Assembly: GCA_973895155.1 (NCBI GenBank)
Contig: OZ316891.1
Coordinates: forward strand, 9,920,001-9,984,000
Source of the DNA: Marsupella aquatica
Lineage: Eukaryota; Marchantiophyta
DNA length: 64,000 nucleotides
Reading direction: 5' to 3'
This document shows positions 46,328 through 59,055 of this stretch, piece after piece (positions within the stretch are counted from its first letter, which is position 1; each line of letters starts with the position of its first letter). Made by a program: the position numbers and the translations under genes. The notes below the pieces were generated by a model that worked only from the letters and a program-made list of their open reading frames with translations, was not told the DNA's origin and ran no database searches.

Positions 46328-47368
46328 CGATTACTGTAGATGCGTTGATAGGCACCAAAACACATTACTCGAAGGCTGGTTGTCTCGAGATTTTTTGTAC
46401 AAGATCTCTAAAGGACGTTCTGACGAGAAATGTCACTGTTTGGTCAGGTACAACCTACCAATCCTCAAACTTGTTAATGACCGTAGTGAACGGACAGCTA
46501 CCATTGACAATATAGTCATTTCAACGGACCAAGCCAAGGAGTTGAACCCCCGTCAAATTGAATACTAAATTATATATTAAATAGGGGCACGTCAATTTCA
46601 CCTGACGTTACACTATTGCACTCCAAAACACAAAATTTGCCCCAGAACACTGAACTGTTTTACAATTTGAATGCTTATGGCTCTCTTGCATCACTGCCTC
46701 TGTTGAGGGGTGATTATTATAATTGTTGGGTGGATTGAACATTCCACTTGTTATTAAGTTAGGTTAGTCTCTAAGGTCTCAAAATGATAGGCACCACGTT
46801 CAACCTGCATTCAGGCTTTGTTCGCATCCATTGACCACTGATTTCTCAGTGCAATCGTGAAGGAATGAAATACTTGTGGCCAATTCACTTGGCGAGTTCA
46901 TCCCAACTTTGGATCCTGTTATGTAACTTGCCTCGTTTGACCACAACGTGAGTCATCTCTGGACAACACTCATTGAATAAAACCTTCATTTGGATCAGAG
47001 CTGACTGAAAATGTGTACATGATCATGTATCGACAGGCTGTCAAAGCTAGACCAGTGTTAATTGAAATCCTCCCCGTCAATGATATCAGCAATTTCAGTG
47101 AGTGGAAAATCTCACAAATTTTAGATTTCGAGATGAGACTCATTAATCACTAGACTACAGGACTGTGTCCTCCTGAACCACAACTCTTCATCATTCAGCG
47201 CAGAAAAATGACTGGCTGTCCAGTAATGACTGCCACAACCTCATGGGACCGGAATATAAGCTACATGAACGAATTTTACAACTACCTTCTTCGATATTAT
47301 AACAGATGCAGAATGTAGCAAAGACCCTATCAAAGTGCTGCTGTAAGAGGTTCCTATGGGCTCTACTT
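46328..47368. other. Convergent 3' spacer between HBS1-like and helicase genes
   Basis: Receives the 3' ends of both flanking genes. An AT-rich stretch just after the HBS1 stop (46560-46580) could hold its polyadenylation signal. No other gene is seen. Confidence 0.5.
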
Positions 47369-50300
47369 TCAAATCATGGCATACCCGTTCATGACCGTTT
47401 GGGTCGGACTGCCTACAGTTTCTTCGTTGTACAAACTTTTATTGAAGACTAAAAACCGAGATAGTTCTCCTTCCTTGAATCCCAGTCCAGGAACAAACCT
47501 CCGTGTTCTATTTGTGATTACCCTGCCAAAACATGCATTCATTTAGCACAACAGTACAATGGTCTTCAAAACGAAGGACAGTCAGATACAGATCGAACAA
47601 TACTTACAGCTCCTTCCGGGCTCGTGTGACACCCACGTAAAACAAGCGTCGCTCCTCTTCTAGGTCAGAATTGATGAGCGGGAGAGTTCCGTCTTCTGCT
47701 CCAGTAATAAATACATAATCAAACTCCAGTCCTTTCGAACCATGGAGAGTACTAAGTTTCACTACATTCGTCTTTTTCCCATCCTGCCAAAAATCCAATT
47801 TTAGCTTTGAATCCATTTCGCAGCATCAGAACCTATGCTCCGCTAGTAGCTACCAAAACCCTCAGTCACCAATTATTTTCCGAAGTGGCTTAGTCTAACA
47901 TGACGACAGATAAGTCACCTTGTTGTTCGACCGTTAAGCAGGAAACTCCGACTAATCCGAAGATAGCGACTAGTCTTACGATAGCAAAACACAGCACTAT
48001 ACCTATATTTCAAAACAAGGGAAATGATCGGGAGGCACGATACAAAGGCCGCGCCCTGCTCTACCGAGTGATGACCTTCAAAGGGAAGACTCCATCGTTC
48101 CTTCTTACCCCGTTATTTGAGGTGGCACTGAGGGCAACTGCCTCCAGAAACTGGCAAAGAGCAGACCTCCCATAGCCATGTTCGTTATCCATCGATGCTG
48201 CTGACTCCTGGCAATCAAAATCAGCACGACACGGCTCAAAATCCAACTCTTTCAGGTAGAAGCTTGAGCTGTAACCGATCCTTTTAGGCGAGACCCCTCA
48301 TTTGGTCCTCTCTGAAAGAAACCTCAAGGCGGACAAGTGTTGAGAATGTGTACCTGAAAAAGCTGCAAGTGAGCAGCAGACTCTCCATCGTTTCCATCCG
48401 ATTTCTTGTAATACTCCAAAATTTGTGTCCTGCACACTTACAACCTCAGTACTAACTTTTCACACGGGAAAAGGGAGTGGCATTCAAACGAATTGTTTAT
48501 TTCCAACGTTGCCACAACTGGCAAGCTAAGCATTAAAGATAAGCCTCACAGCAGCAGCAGATGATATGGTGGGAGCAATGAATCAGTGGTTGCTAACAAG
48601 GCTCCTCCATACCAAGAATTATACAGAACCTCCATGATAATCTCAGTCAACAAGTGCACAAAACCATCACCACGTCCTTATCATATCAAACTCCCTCAAA
48701 GGATGAAGAGATAAACACCTGTCAATAACTTCTTGGATAAGTCTGCTCACATAATCCGTCTCGCTTAGCCTCACAAGATCTTCCTGGAGCTTGCAGAAGT
48801 CCACTATAGAATTTCTGCACCTCAATATGTATTTTCATTTTACTCGACAAGGAACAAAGACTTCATTTTACAAAAAAGCGGCAAACAAACAAAAATTAAA
48901 AAGATGCTCTGGGCTCTAAAGGCTCCCGGGACAAATCCACCTCACTTGCCTGGCTCTTAGTGTAATCCCCAGGTCTTTGTGACTGATTTCGTTCTTCGAA
49001 ACTTTCTGCAAAGACATTTGGAGGCGTAAACACATTTAAGACACTTGAATAGTAAGTTCGGAGGCAGCGCAATATCGTCACTTATAACATCCAACTATGC
49101 TTACTTGTTAAACTAAGCTGAAGCGCATGAGGTTCAGCATGTACCTATTCTAGTCAGAAGCTGAAGACACCAGAGGAGTCTGCTCGAATGGGTTAGACAG
49201 GTAAAGATTATCCGTGGCCTGCTTGAAAGAGGAACTAATCATCAAAGAAATAGGCGAAGGCGGAGAGAATTCTACATGCTGAACCATTCAGATCGCGCAG
49301 ACACTGTCCTGCTGCTAATTATACGGAACTCAAATCTCCAAACAAGTTTTCGAGTCCTGCGTGCGGCCTTTGCGTACCTGTAGTGCCTGGTAAAATGAGA
49401 TTTTCTGGTCGGAAGCCCACTGCTCAACACTATTGAGAGTTTTCGGTCCCAGTCCTGCAAATAATTATTCGCTGTCAACATACTCGTGAAATCAATAGCT
49501 AACAGACTTTTAGCTTCATCTGTCACTGGGCCACAGCTCAGTCAGGACCCCTGCTTATTAACATAATTCCAATTCAAGCAACAAAGACTAGGATACGGTA
49601 TCAACTTGCCCTGTGCTGATCGAAAGCTAGATTCAGAATCTAATGTCAGACTTACCACGGGGGGGTGTGTTAATGATACGGTCCAAAGCCACTCTGTCCT
49701 CTGGATTCCAAATTAGTTGCAAGTACGCACGAAAATCTTTGATTTCCTGCACAATCAAACAGGATGTGAGAGACATAGTAGCACAGGGTTCCAAATCAAG
49801 CTTTGCAGTAGTTGATATTTTATTACATAACAATATCTACTTGGACTTCTTTACAGATAAAGGAAACAGCTCATCAACGTCTGTGTCAGAGTACTTATCC
49901 TTGTTTCTACAATGCAAACCGGATGATGCCTTTGAGGCATCCGCTTCCAAAGTTAGATTACCCTATCGGTACCCCGCTAGTAAGCAACCGTGCTTGGCAA
50001 GTCAGACGGACAAATTGTGGACGCCACTGAAGGAGAGTGGTATCTATTATCAACTTTAATTCAAATCGTTTGCAGGCATTATGATATGGCAGCAGACCTT
50101 CAGAGAGAGTAAAGCAATCGATCCACTTATTGTGTAAGGAATCTGCTTTGCAAGACACCACTTCTCAAATGCTTCGCCCTGCAGGACCACAATAGGAAAC
50201 GTCTTCAAATTAAATTGAGGAATGAGATACAATCACCCTTCAATTCCACAGACAATGTGTCTTGCTGATAAAAGAATGACAGAATAGCGCACCTGGGCGC

Positions 50301-53300
50301 GAGTGCGATAAAGAACCCCAAAGCTACCGTAAGAAGCCTCGTTTCTGGCCACTAGTGAGGAGATTTTCTTTAAAATGTAGAGGGCCTCCTGATCCGAATC
50401 GCGACAATGGACAACTGTCACCGGTGTCCCCCTAGACTGCATACCCCAGAAAACAAGGAGTTGCACCACTCTCGTGTCAGCATGGTCCAAAGTTTGAAAG
50501 ACTGCATTTTGCTTCCAATTTAACACAAGGCAATGCCCGCAAGTACTGTAGACCTAGAGTAGTTTTGTATCTGGCTCAACATGCCATTTTCCAGAATATG
50601 ATGTGTTACCCTATCCAGCACATTATCATTTGCTGATATGGACTACTTTGATATAGGGTTTCAGTAGAATAGAACTCAAAAGAACTTCTGTTACATGAAA
50701 GTAAATCTTTGGCTAAGGACTTTGCATAACTTCATGAGAAGAGAGTTACTTTATAACACATACAAAAAAACATCTAATTCAGTCTCCTGCACATTTTAAA
50801 GCTATGCAACTCATGCTAAGATAACTCTGAGGGTACTCCTCAGTCTGAAACGCAGCTGAAATTCTGAGGCTCAGATGACTTCACGACTGCTGAGTCTGAA
50901 ACTCCAACACCTTACAGATTCACTTGTCAACTGTTTGTTTACCTTCATTGGTTGTAGCTGCAAGGGTCTCAAAGATCTAGCTGAACGACTGGACCTATTA
51001 ATAACATCTGAAGCCAGTTTAAGTATGTTCTGAGATGAGCGATAGTTCCTCCGCAGCTGCAACCGGAAAGTTTGGAAGTTAAACAATAATTCCATGTTAC
51101 AATTAGATGATTAGTGACAAAAATAGTTTAGGTCTTTTAAACTTTCCACAATACTCAAACCATTATCAGTCCATGAAAAGATCCTCCTGCTGCCCATAAC
51201 GACATGATTTCACTTCCGGCCAAACATTTCCTAGGAGGTTCCCAGATTCCCTTCTTCAGAAGTGAAAAGACAACGGTCACGACATCCAGCAGCTATGAAG
51301 CCTGCCTCCGGAACGTTCATAGAAGCAGCAGATCCCTTGACGTCCATAAACCATCTGGGAGAAAAGCATAATCTAGTAAGCTAATATTGTTGGGATGTTT
51401 ACCTCAAGAGTGGTCAGACCTTGAAAGTGTGTTTCCAAGTCATCCATGTTTCTGTAATCTGCACCTCTCCACCCATAGATTGCCTGTGGGAAGTTTCGCA
51501 TTGAAAAATCAGAATTCGAAATCCCTTATTTGAACATAGGATGACAAAGAGTGTCTGAGCAAGTGATTTAGAACATAGCAGGCACACTAGCACCTAATTA
51601 TCAGAAAAATCAGCAGTCTTAATGGAGTCAGAAATAGGCCTGGACTCGAAGTAAATTCCTAGCCATACTGCTTACGATCTGAAGACAGGGAACTAAGTAC
51701 AGCAGCTCTATCGCAAAGAAATGCAGCGGAAGCCTCAAAAAGAACTACAGCAGCTAATCAGAGCAGTCATTGTTGGCGACACTTCAGGACAGAGCAATAG
51801 CCACACCTCATGAAAACCTTCTTGATGGAAATTGCCTACCCACCTGATCCACATCTCCTACTACAAACAGTTTTTGGTTTGTCGCACATAAGAGCCTGAC
51901 CAGTATATACTGAGCCTGCCTCGACATGACCACGGGCATGATCAAAAATATTGCTCTACTTGACGAAAGACAGACCGTCGACTTACCCTCCGGTCTATAT
52001 TACAAAATCATGAATACACGAAACAAATAAAGATGAGTTCACTTCGAAACAAATTTTGCTACGATATTCTACCATTTCCGAGTGAAAATTCCGCTGAACT
52101 TGTGGAAATACAAACTAAGCGCTCTGGTAAATATGAATTTAACATATACTCCTGTCGAAAACTCGGTGTTTAATTTGCGGCAATTAATCGCAATCGCCTT
52201 ACCCAGTCAGTGTCTTGGAATTCATCTGCAAGGACATACTTCCAACGGTTCTGATATTTCTGCATTTTTTCAGGAGGACCTCATTTAAATCAGTTCAATA
52301 ACATCAAGAGATTGAACTGCTAGAGAATATCTGCTCCAACAACAATAGGAGTATTAAATTTCAGATTCGAAAATAGACGGCAGAAACCTTGACGTTGGAA
52401 ACCCTTGAATATACCTGGCACAACTCACTCCGTCGGTAGAGCATCCGCACAGTGAGATAAATGAGATCATCAAAATCCACTGCATTGTAGCTCCTCAATA
52501 TATTCTGGTTACTAAAAGTACAGAGTTAATATACCATCAGAAACTTTACGAGAACAACAAATCTCAAACATAACCTTCATTTCAAGCCCTCATGTGCAAG
52601 AACAGAAATTGGCAAATGCACTGCACTGCACTGCACTGCACTGCACTGCAATGAACTATTGGCCCAAAACACAATTGCCTAGCACATATTTCAACTTCCA
52701 AAAAACTGCATCGATGATGACACATTTACCTGATAGCGCTTGAACACTGGCAGGGCAGATTTCAAAAATGGTGGTAATGTGGGGACCTTGTGCAGTTGAT
52801 TCTGTTTCGCCAAAAAAGTCTTCATTTCATATTTCTTTATTTGGGCGATACAATTATAACTGTTCTGAATAGCTCGGATGTCAACCTTCTTCTTCTGCTT
52901 TTTGTCTGTTGCCTTTTCATCACCTTCTTCGGAATTCAAACTCGGAGTCTTTGTCCATTCCTGATCTAGCTGTTCAAAAGTTCGGAAGAGGAAACTCGTG
53001 TCATGCCAATTCCGTTTCCAAGAGACGTGTGGATTTTAGTCGTAAGAAACACAATTAAGGTATCTAAATGGGAAGTCGCGAGCCTGTAAACACCGATTTT
53101 ATAGTTGGTTCAATGTGAAATGCCCGTAAGCAACATTAAAATACAGAGCAGGATGGACGTTGCCATACCGTTTCCAAGGCTTTTTTAATTACTTTAAGAG
53201 AATCCTGGGTATCGTAGATAACGAACTCTCTGTCAACACCAAAATCTTCCTTGCTCATGCTCTCCCGCAGCATTCTAACACAAACACTGTGAAAAGTCCC

Positions 53301-54307
53301 TACCTGAGCGACCAACCAAAAAAAACAATGTGTCAACGGACGTAAGAGAAGAGAGCAGAACATTTAAGAACCCATCTGAATCTACAATGGGGTCACACCT
53401 GGAGGTACTTCATCTTTCCTATTTTGCCTGATTAACGTAAATCCTCTATTGTGGAATGTATCAGTGTAAGTTATTAAATCCTGCCTCACCGAAAAACGTT
53501 TTCTCTGGTCTGAAGCTCAACGGAAACAGTCAAGTAGGTGTTCGTACCGTAAGCTTGGAAGATCTGTCACCAAGAAGCATTCCAAGCCTCTCTTGTAATT
53601 CGTTTTTGGCCTTGTTCGTGAAAGTTAAGCACTGCTCACAAACGAACAACGCAATTATGTCCCATAGGAAGTTTTTAGAACACGTTGACTTTGGAAATTC
53701 CTAAAAGCACCTTCCTTGATTGAATGCGAGCGAAATGATAGGAAATTGTAAAATTTAAAACACAAAGACATGCAAGTCAAAGACATGCAAGGTGTCGGGA
53801 GGAGGCGATAATTCCTTCAAATTCACAAGTGAGACATGATGGGAATGATGGGGACCATAATGCACATGAGTTTCAATGGTACACGCATCTTCTATAACTC
53901 ACCAGCATTTTCGAAGGGTCTACACCCCGGTTCTCAATAAGGTGGGCAATGCGGTGAGTGAGAACAAGGGTTTTTCCAGAACCAGGGCCAGCTACCAGTC
54001 TCACGCAGTCTTCTTCCGTTTGCACCGCTGCCATTTGCTCGGCATTCAGTTGATGAAATGCAGATCTTGTGATCAGCTGAGACTGGGTTCTGGAGGCTCT
54101 ACAGGGAAACGAGAGTACGTTGTACAACGATTTCCTCACTGGGGCAAAATAGTGGAGACCGACAATCCCGGTAAAGTTCTTAAAAAGGGAGCCGCTGCTG
54201 CTCCTGGACACAGGGTTGAATAGTTTCACTGCGGTCCAATTGCAGCCCCACATCGCAACAGGGTGGAGAGCAATGGTGGACCCGCAGCTCGTCATTCTCA
54301 GGTGCAC
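47369..54307 (-). CDS. SRS2/UvrD-like superfamily 1 DNA helicase
   Basis: 3'-5' SF1A helicase of the UvrD/Rep/PcrA/Srs2 class; unwinds DNA or strips recombinase filaments in repair. Nineteen exons, 5' to 3': 54307-53903, 53631-53548, 53303-53169, 52969-52730, 52504-52415, 52259-52203, 51915-51844, 51483-51403, 51056-50943, 50436-50293, 50178-50098, 49746-49656, 49454-49378, 49005-48950, 48814-48719, 48429-48354, 48246-48109, 47783-47608, 47522-47369; 788 aa, phases consistent. Motifs: I AGPGSGKT (106-113), Ia CLTFTNKA, Ib GTFHSVC, II DEFQD (330-334), [59 protein letters not shown]. Residues 1-75, with few acidic residues and rich in Ser/Arg, suggest organelle targeting, but this is inference. 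Acceptor of exon 48246 and donor of exon 48950 are uncertain. It ends early compared with longer Srs2 proteins. Confidence 0.95.
52617..52652. repeat. Pentanucleotide microsatellite (ACTGC)n
   Basis: About six tandem ACTGC copies in an intron of the helicase gene; they have no coding effect. Confidence 0.85.
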
Positions 54308-55430
54308 AATTTACTCAATCTTCTCCATAATCCCAGAAAGCCTGACGAATTGAATCCGTTCAAGCTGCTGTACTCGAACGTACAGACCAAGAGAATGCGT
54401 GAGCGCTACAAAAGTACCAAGCAATCAAAACCGCCAACAAATATGATCTCCTTCAATTCTTTCCGCTCCTCAGGTCCAAATCAATCAAACCCATTCCAGT
54501 CTCATCTGATTTCCGTGAACAAGGCCAGAACCAGAGAATCGGTCGGCCACGAAATTCACCATTGAGCCAGCCCAGATAAACTTGGCTTCTTGCGAGCCGT
54601 TTCTTGTGACAGCATCCATCACCTGTGAATTTGCACGTTGGAAGTTAGAACCTAATAGCGCCCGAGAGGCTGTCCAGGATGATAAAACCTGCTGATTACT
54701 CTGATAATTGGGACTGCCCAAAGCCCCTTCGTGCGAAGAAGATAAGAATGACGAACACGACGCCAGACAGAATTCAGATTCAAGACTCGGTTCTCACGGA
54801 AAGGCTTCGTACAGCACAGTAACCGAAACAGAAGATGGAAGAGAGAGAAACGGAAACATTAAACGAAAACAGGAAACGAAGACGGGAAAGGGGCGTTTCG
54901 AGGGTTTAGGGTTTTTGATCAAGATTGCACTTCTTGGAAAGATTATGTTCCCCGCGCATGCAGAAGGGATTAATTTATACATTAGGCAATTAGCAATTAA
55001 TGTATCTAAAGTAATCATATGGCATTCAAAGAATCTTGGAGTTTATGTTTAAAGTGTTGGAGTTTATGTTTAAAGTGAAGTCTCTAGACACTCTAGGGCG
55101 TAACCTTTAAACTGGGGTGTGAGTTTAAAATGGGAATTGTCGGAAAGTCATAAGAAAACATTTGAATCTGAATTGGTCACAGTGACTATTGTCATATTTC
55201 ATAATGGTCCTATTTTAAATATAGTCCTATTTTAAATGGAAATATTTAACCATGGAAATATATTTTTCACAAAACCTATGTTGTCCTTGCTCTACACATG
55301 TAAAAAATAATGAGTAGTCAAGCTTGTGCCTAAAATACCCATAGAAATTCACAAAATTACCCTTGCAAATTACACACCAATTGAATTTGGGGAATTTTGT
55401 GAGGTTGAACAAGTCCTATACCCCCCAAGA
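54308..55430. other. Helicase 5' flank and AT-rich spacer
   Basis: Presumed promoter and leader of the helicase gene followed by AT-rich sequence. A doubled GGAGTTTATGTTTAAAGTG occurs at about 55038-55078. No gene is recognised. Confidence 0.4.
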
Positions 55431-55775
55431 TGTTAGGCATTTACTCTTAGTCTAGGGTTACACTATAACTGTAGTTAGGGCTTACCCTAGTCGCATACTA
55501 GGTTAGGTTAACTAGGTTGGTGCACACTATATGTCAAGCGGTGTTTGCTTGGATAGGAAGAACTCAGATTCATTGTTATAAAGCCAAATGAGAGATAGAG
55601 AGATTTTGTATTGCAGAGACTCAGTATGGCCGACGGGCTTAGAGTGCAATAAAGCTCTCGTGTGTTCTCGTGAAGAAGCCTCAAGCTGAGATGAACCACG
55701 TATCTCTTTGTGTCGACTATTTGTGTGTTGGATGGTTCATGGTCTTATCGTTACGATTGTTGTCTATGCTCAAAA
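55431..55775. mobile_element. Second LTR-like copy related to 34493-34836
   Basis: Begins TGTTAGGCATTTACTC and is collinear with the solo LTR at 34493 to its end (GTCTATGCTCAAAA), about 85% identical. The last bases differ from the CAACA end and no 5-bp target duplication is visible, so its right end is probably eroded or truncated. No retrotransposon coding sequence adjoins it. Confidence 0.75.
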
Positions 55776-56621
55776 ATACCCATGGAACTGAACGAGACTC
55801 ACAGGACACTATCCCACACCTGTATGGACGTGACTCAAAAATGGGGGGCAGACTGCAGGGATGAGGGGCCCCAAGAAGTCCTTTGCAAAAGAACGGGACG
55901 CGTTGGGTACTTTTTCCCCATCCGGAGTCTTTTGTTCCCGCTTTTGTTGACAAGCAGTTGCAGAACCGCTCTAAAGCCCATCAATTTATTGCACACAATG
56001 AAAAGGAACCAAAGAGCCGTACTAGGGGCCACAATTGCAAGCGGACAGGGATATCGGAGCGGGTGTGAGAGAGTGCCCAACGCAGCTTAGAGGTGTGTCG
56101 CAACCCCATCAGTTATCAGTCACCTTTATCACCTATTAATCTGCCCCAGCAGTCGTTTGTGTATGGAATCCTCCTAGTCAGCAAGGCTATTGAGATTACT
56201 CAACCCAACTGCCAAGTTGAATAATGGAACTCAACAAGGTTAGGTGAACTGAGTTTTCCCTGAAAATGTGCACACTAGGAGGCAGCTGAGTGAAAAAAGG
56301 CTCAGTCCAGTGGACATTTCCTAGCTGGTGAGGGCATCGAGAGAAAAATCATTCAACAAGGCCAGCCGGGATAAATTTTGGCTGATGAGAGTGCTTGATA
56401 GCATTTTCTAATTTCAGCATGACCACTCAGTAACTGAAGGGAACTTCTCATAAGTGACCAGATTTAAAATCTCGATCAGCCCAGAGAAGCACTAAAACAA
56501 AGCTAAGAGGCTGTGCCCCAAAGTACAAGGCATGCATGTCCAGAGACTTTTGATGGAACTTGGAGATATTTATGTCTTTTTCTGAAATGTTCAAAAGTTC
56601 AGGAGATTCTTCATAAGATAT
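55776..56621. other. Spacer, nothing recognised
   Basis: Several overlapping short frames (55710-56090 on both strands) are open, but none resembles a known family and they overlap each other, so I call no gene. Confidence 0.4.
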
Positions 56622-56865
56622 AGATACTTCTTTGGGTGCAATTTATGAGCACTTTACTGAAGATTAAATGACTGTTGATTTCTGAGACTTCTTTAGATCC
56701 AATTATGAGCATTTTAGGGAAAGGTTTAATGACTTGATTTCTGATACTTCTTTACGTCCAATTGATGAGCACTTTAGAGAAAGGCTGAATGATTCATATT
56801 TGATCCTTCATTACGTCCAATTGATGAGCACTTTAAGGAAAGGCTTAATGACTGTTAATTTCTTC
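56622..56865. repeat. ~60-bp tandem array, four units
   Basis: Units start near 56622, 56685, 56743 and 56802, each with a version of ACTTCTTTACGTCCAATTGA, GAGCACTTTA and AAGGCTTAATGA. Units 3 and 4 are the most similar. The array is non-coding. Confidence 0.8.
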
Positions 56866-58422
56866 ATAATTGTCCTGCAAATTTGAAAATTGAAGCCAGA
56901 TGTACTCCATATTTGCCCAAAGGCTTGGATAGATTTTTGCAACCCTGATAGACTCCATTTCTTGAGATGTGCCTTGGATGAGTTCCATGTGCCGGAACTT
57001 TGACGGCTGTCCATGCACGTATTTTCCATACATAGTATAGTCTATCACCCTAATTTTTGGATTAGGTTGTTTTCAATTTATTGAAGAATGATTCGTAAGT
57101 AGAATTGAGTGCAAGTGGACTACTCAGAATTCAGAAGAAACAATTTCTTCCTTGAGTTCTTTCTCCAAAATGTAGCCTGGGTTTTCATTAAGTGGCTAGC
57201 TTGAAGAGTTATTACAAAACTCAGCCCAGATTATGGGTTCTATCCAATCCCAGAAAATACCCTATCCAAAATAATTTGTTGGTATCTTCAGGAAATGAAA
57301 AGAATGGCAAATTCTCTGCCTGTTTAGAAAGTGATTCTTGCCAGTTATTGGAAAATCCTGAAGACAACTATTAGATCTGGTGGATAGACTCTTGGACTAG
57401 AGAAGTATTTGATGAATTGTCATTTCATTTCTTTTGTTTCAATCACATGGCACATTTTGAGTAGGGATTTGGTACATATGCACCCCGAAAGAATGATTGC
57501 TTCCATCAATTCCCTCTCAAAACTTAACATGTTTGTCATTCTTCAGATTTGTTGATATGTATTGCTGTAGGGCATACTATATGCATTGCCGCATGAAACT
57601 CCACATATCATACTACCATAACTAATCCCTCCTTATATGATATATTTGTACCCAAAATCCACACCCCTTACAATGTTTTGGCACACCTTTTCAGGGCCAA
57701 ACCAACTCCCATAAACCATGCGCTTTGTTCCCCACATTTGTCCAAGAAGATCTTCCTTACCATAGTTGTCAGACTGAATGATTATGGAGAATGATAATGA
57801 ACATGTGAGAACTTGCAAGGCTCTGAATTGGGTTAATTTATCATCCATACAGAATTTTATAATTTCCTCAAGTTAGTTAAATCTGATCACTCAATCTCCA
57901 TGACATGCCCACATATAAATCTCATTGCTAAGCCCATTCACACATAATGGGGAGATTATGTGTATAGGACCTGTCGTCACTTTCAAACATTTAAAAACAT
58001 GAACATTTTGCCCCTTTTGTAAGAATTATTTGACATTTTTGACCTTTATATTGCAGCATGGTAACAAGTTTTCAAATTAGGCTTTTATATTCTAACTTCC
58101 CGAGACAAAGATAAAGGATGCCAGTTTATAATTGAGTACTAACAGTCATAATCACATCCCTCCACAATATGCCTAGCCTTCAAATTTTAGGATTTTGATC
58201 AAAATCTTGTGTGTCTGAAGATAAATTTTGATACAAGTTTTCTCTATGTCCTTGCAACAATACTACACATCTTACAAAAATTAATTAACATTGATGGGTG
58301 CCTCACAATGAACCGGACAATGAATGGTTGTGTCATTTCACAATGTCGTAGACCTTATCATTCACTGAAGAAGAAGAATAGGCAGGCTTGAGTGTACCAT
58401 CTTCAATTTACATTGCACATCC
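56866..58422. other. AT-rich spacer, nothing recognised
   Basis: No gene, RNA or clear repeat was identified in this stretch. Confidence 0.4.
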
Positions 58423-59055
58423 ATGGTGAAACAAAGGGGAAGACTGAAAGCCAAAAGGCAAAGGAGAAAACTGAACCAACTGCAAAGAAGGTTAGCTGAT
58501 GCTGCAAGAATTCAAAAAGACAAATGCCCAAAATCTAAAAAAACTTGGCAGCATCCAAAGAAGAGATGCAGTCAAAGACAAAATCTAAAGAAATTGGTTG
58601 ATTATCAAGCAGACAATCTTCTTTATGAGATCCCAGACCAGGGAGGCTCAAAACATAGACTCAATAGCAAGTTCAAGCAAAGGCGGGCAAGTTCCAAACC
58701 AATTGTGACTTTTACAGAGAAGCTTGCACCTAGAAATGGGGAAAACGCCTTCAACCATGATGGAGGTCCCAACAATGGTTTCCAATTTGATCTCAACCAT
58801 GGTAGAGTGGATGTACCACAAGTTTTGAATAACTTGGGTGTAACCAATTTACAATATGAACTTGAACCTGGAGTTTGGCGGGCTCTTACAAGGCTCTCAT
58901 CCGGGGAGAGCATTGATAAATTCCAAAACAAACAACAAGTTTATTTCCGAGTCGATGGAAGCACGGCAAATCGTGGAGGTGGTGTAACTATCCACCTCGT
59001 TTTCTACTTGCTTCAAATCAGTAGAGGGTACTGGTACTACAGTTCTTTAACTTAG
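58423..59055 (+). CDS. Hypothetical basic protein, 210 codons, unassigned
   Basis: An ATG-to-stop frame with a Lys/Arg/Gln-rich first 60 residues (KAKRQRRK and KKR clusters, nuclear-localisation-like), then a more ordinary globular-looking region (VTFTEKLAPRNG, GFQFDLNHG, LEPGVWRALTRLS). Length and composition are unlike random AT-rich sequence here. The first 60 codons are also open in another frame rich in Lys/Glu, so the true frame there is unsure, and a splice site near 58490 could join it differently. It may be an exon of a larger gene that includes the protease-like frame at 60.5 kb, or a transposon gene. I do not recognise the family. Confidence 0.35.
   Translation: MVKQRGRLKAKRQRRKLNQLQRRLADAARIQKDKCPKSKKTWQHPKKRCSQRQNLKKLVDYQADNLLYEIPDQGGSKHRLNSKFKQRRASSKPIVTFTEKLAPRNGENAFNHDGGPNNGFQFDLNHGRVDVPQVLNNLGVTNLQYELEPGVWRALTRLSSGESIDKFQNKQQVYFRVDGSTANRGGGVTIHLVFYLLQISRGYWYYSSLT

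Noticed and set aside
49643-50059. 138-codon plus-strand frame inside the helicase gene
   Set aside because: Antisense to the helicase exon 49656-49746 and its intron, with no independent evidence.
55710-56090. Overlapping frames on both strands just after the second LTR
   Set aside because: Mutually overlapping, with no recognisable retroelement motif (no zinc knuckle, protease, RT or integrase pattern).
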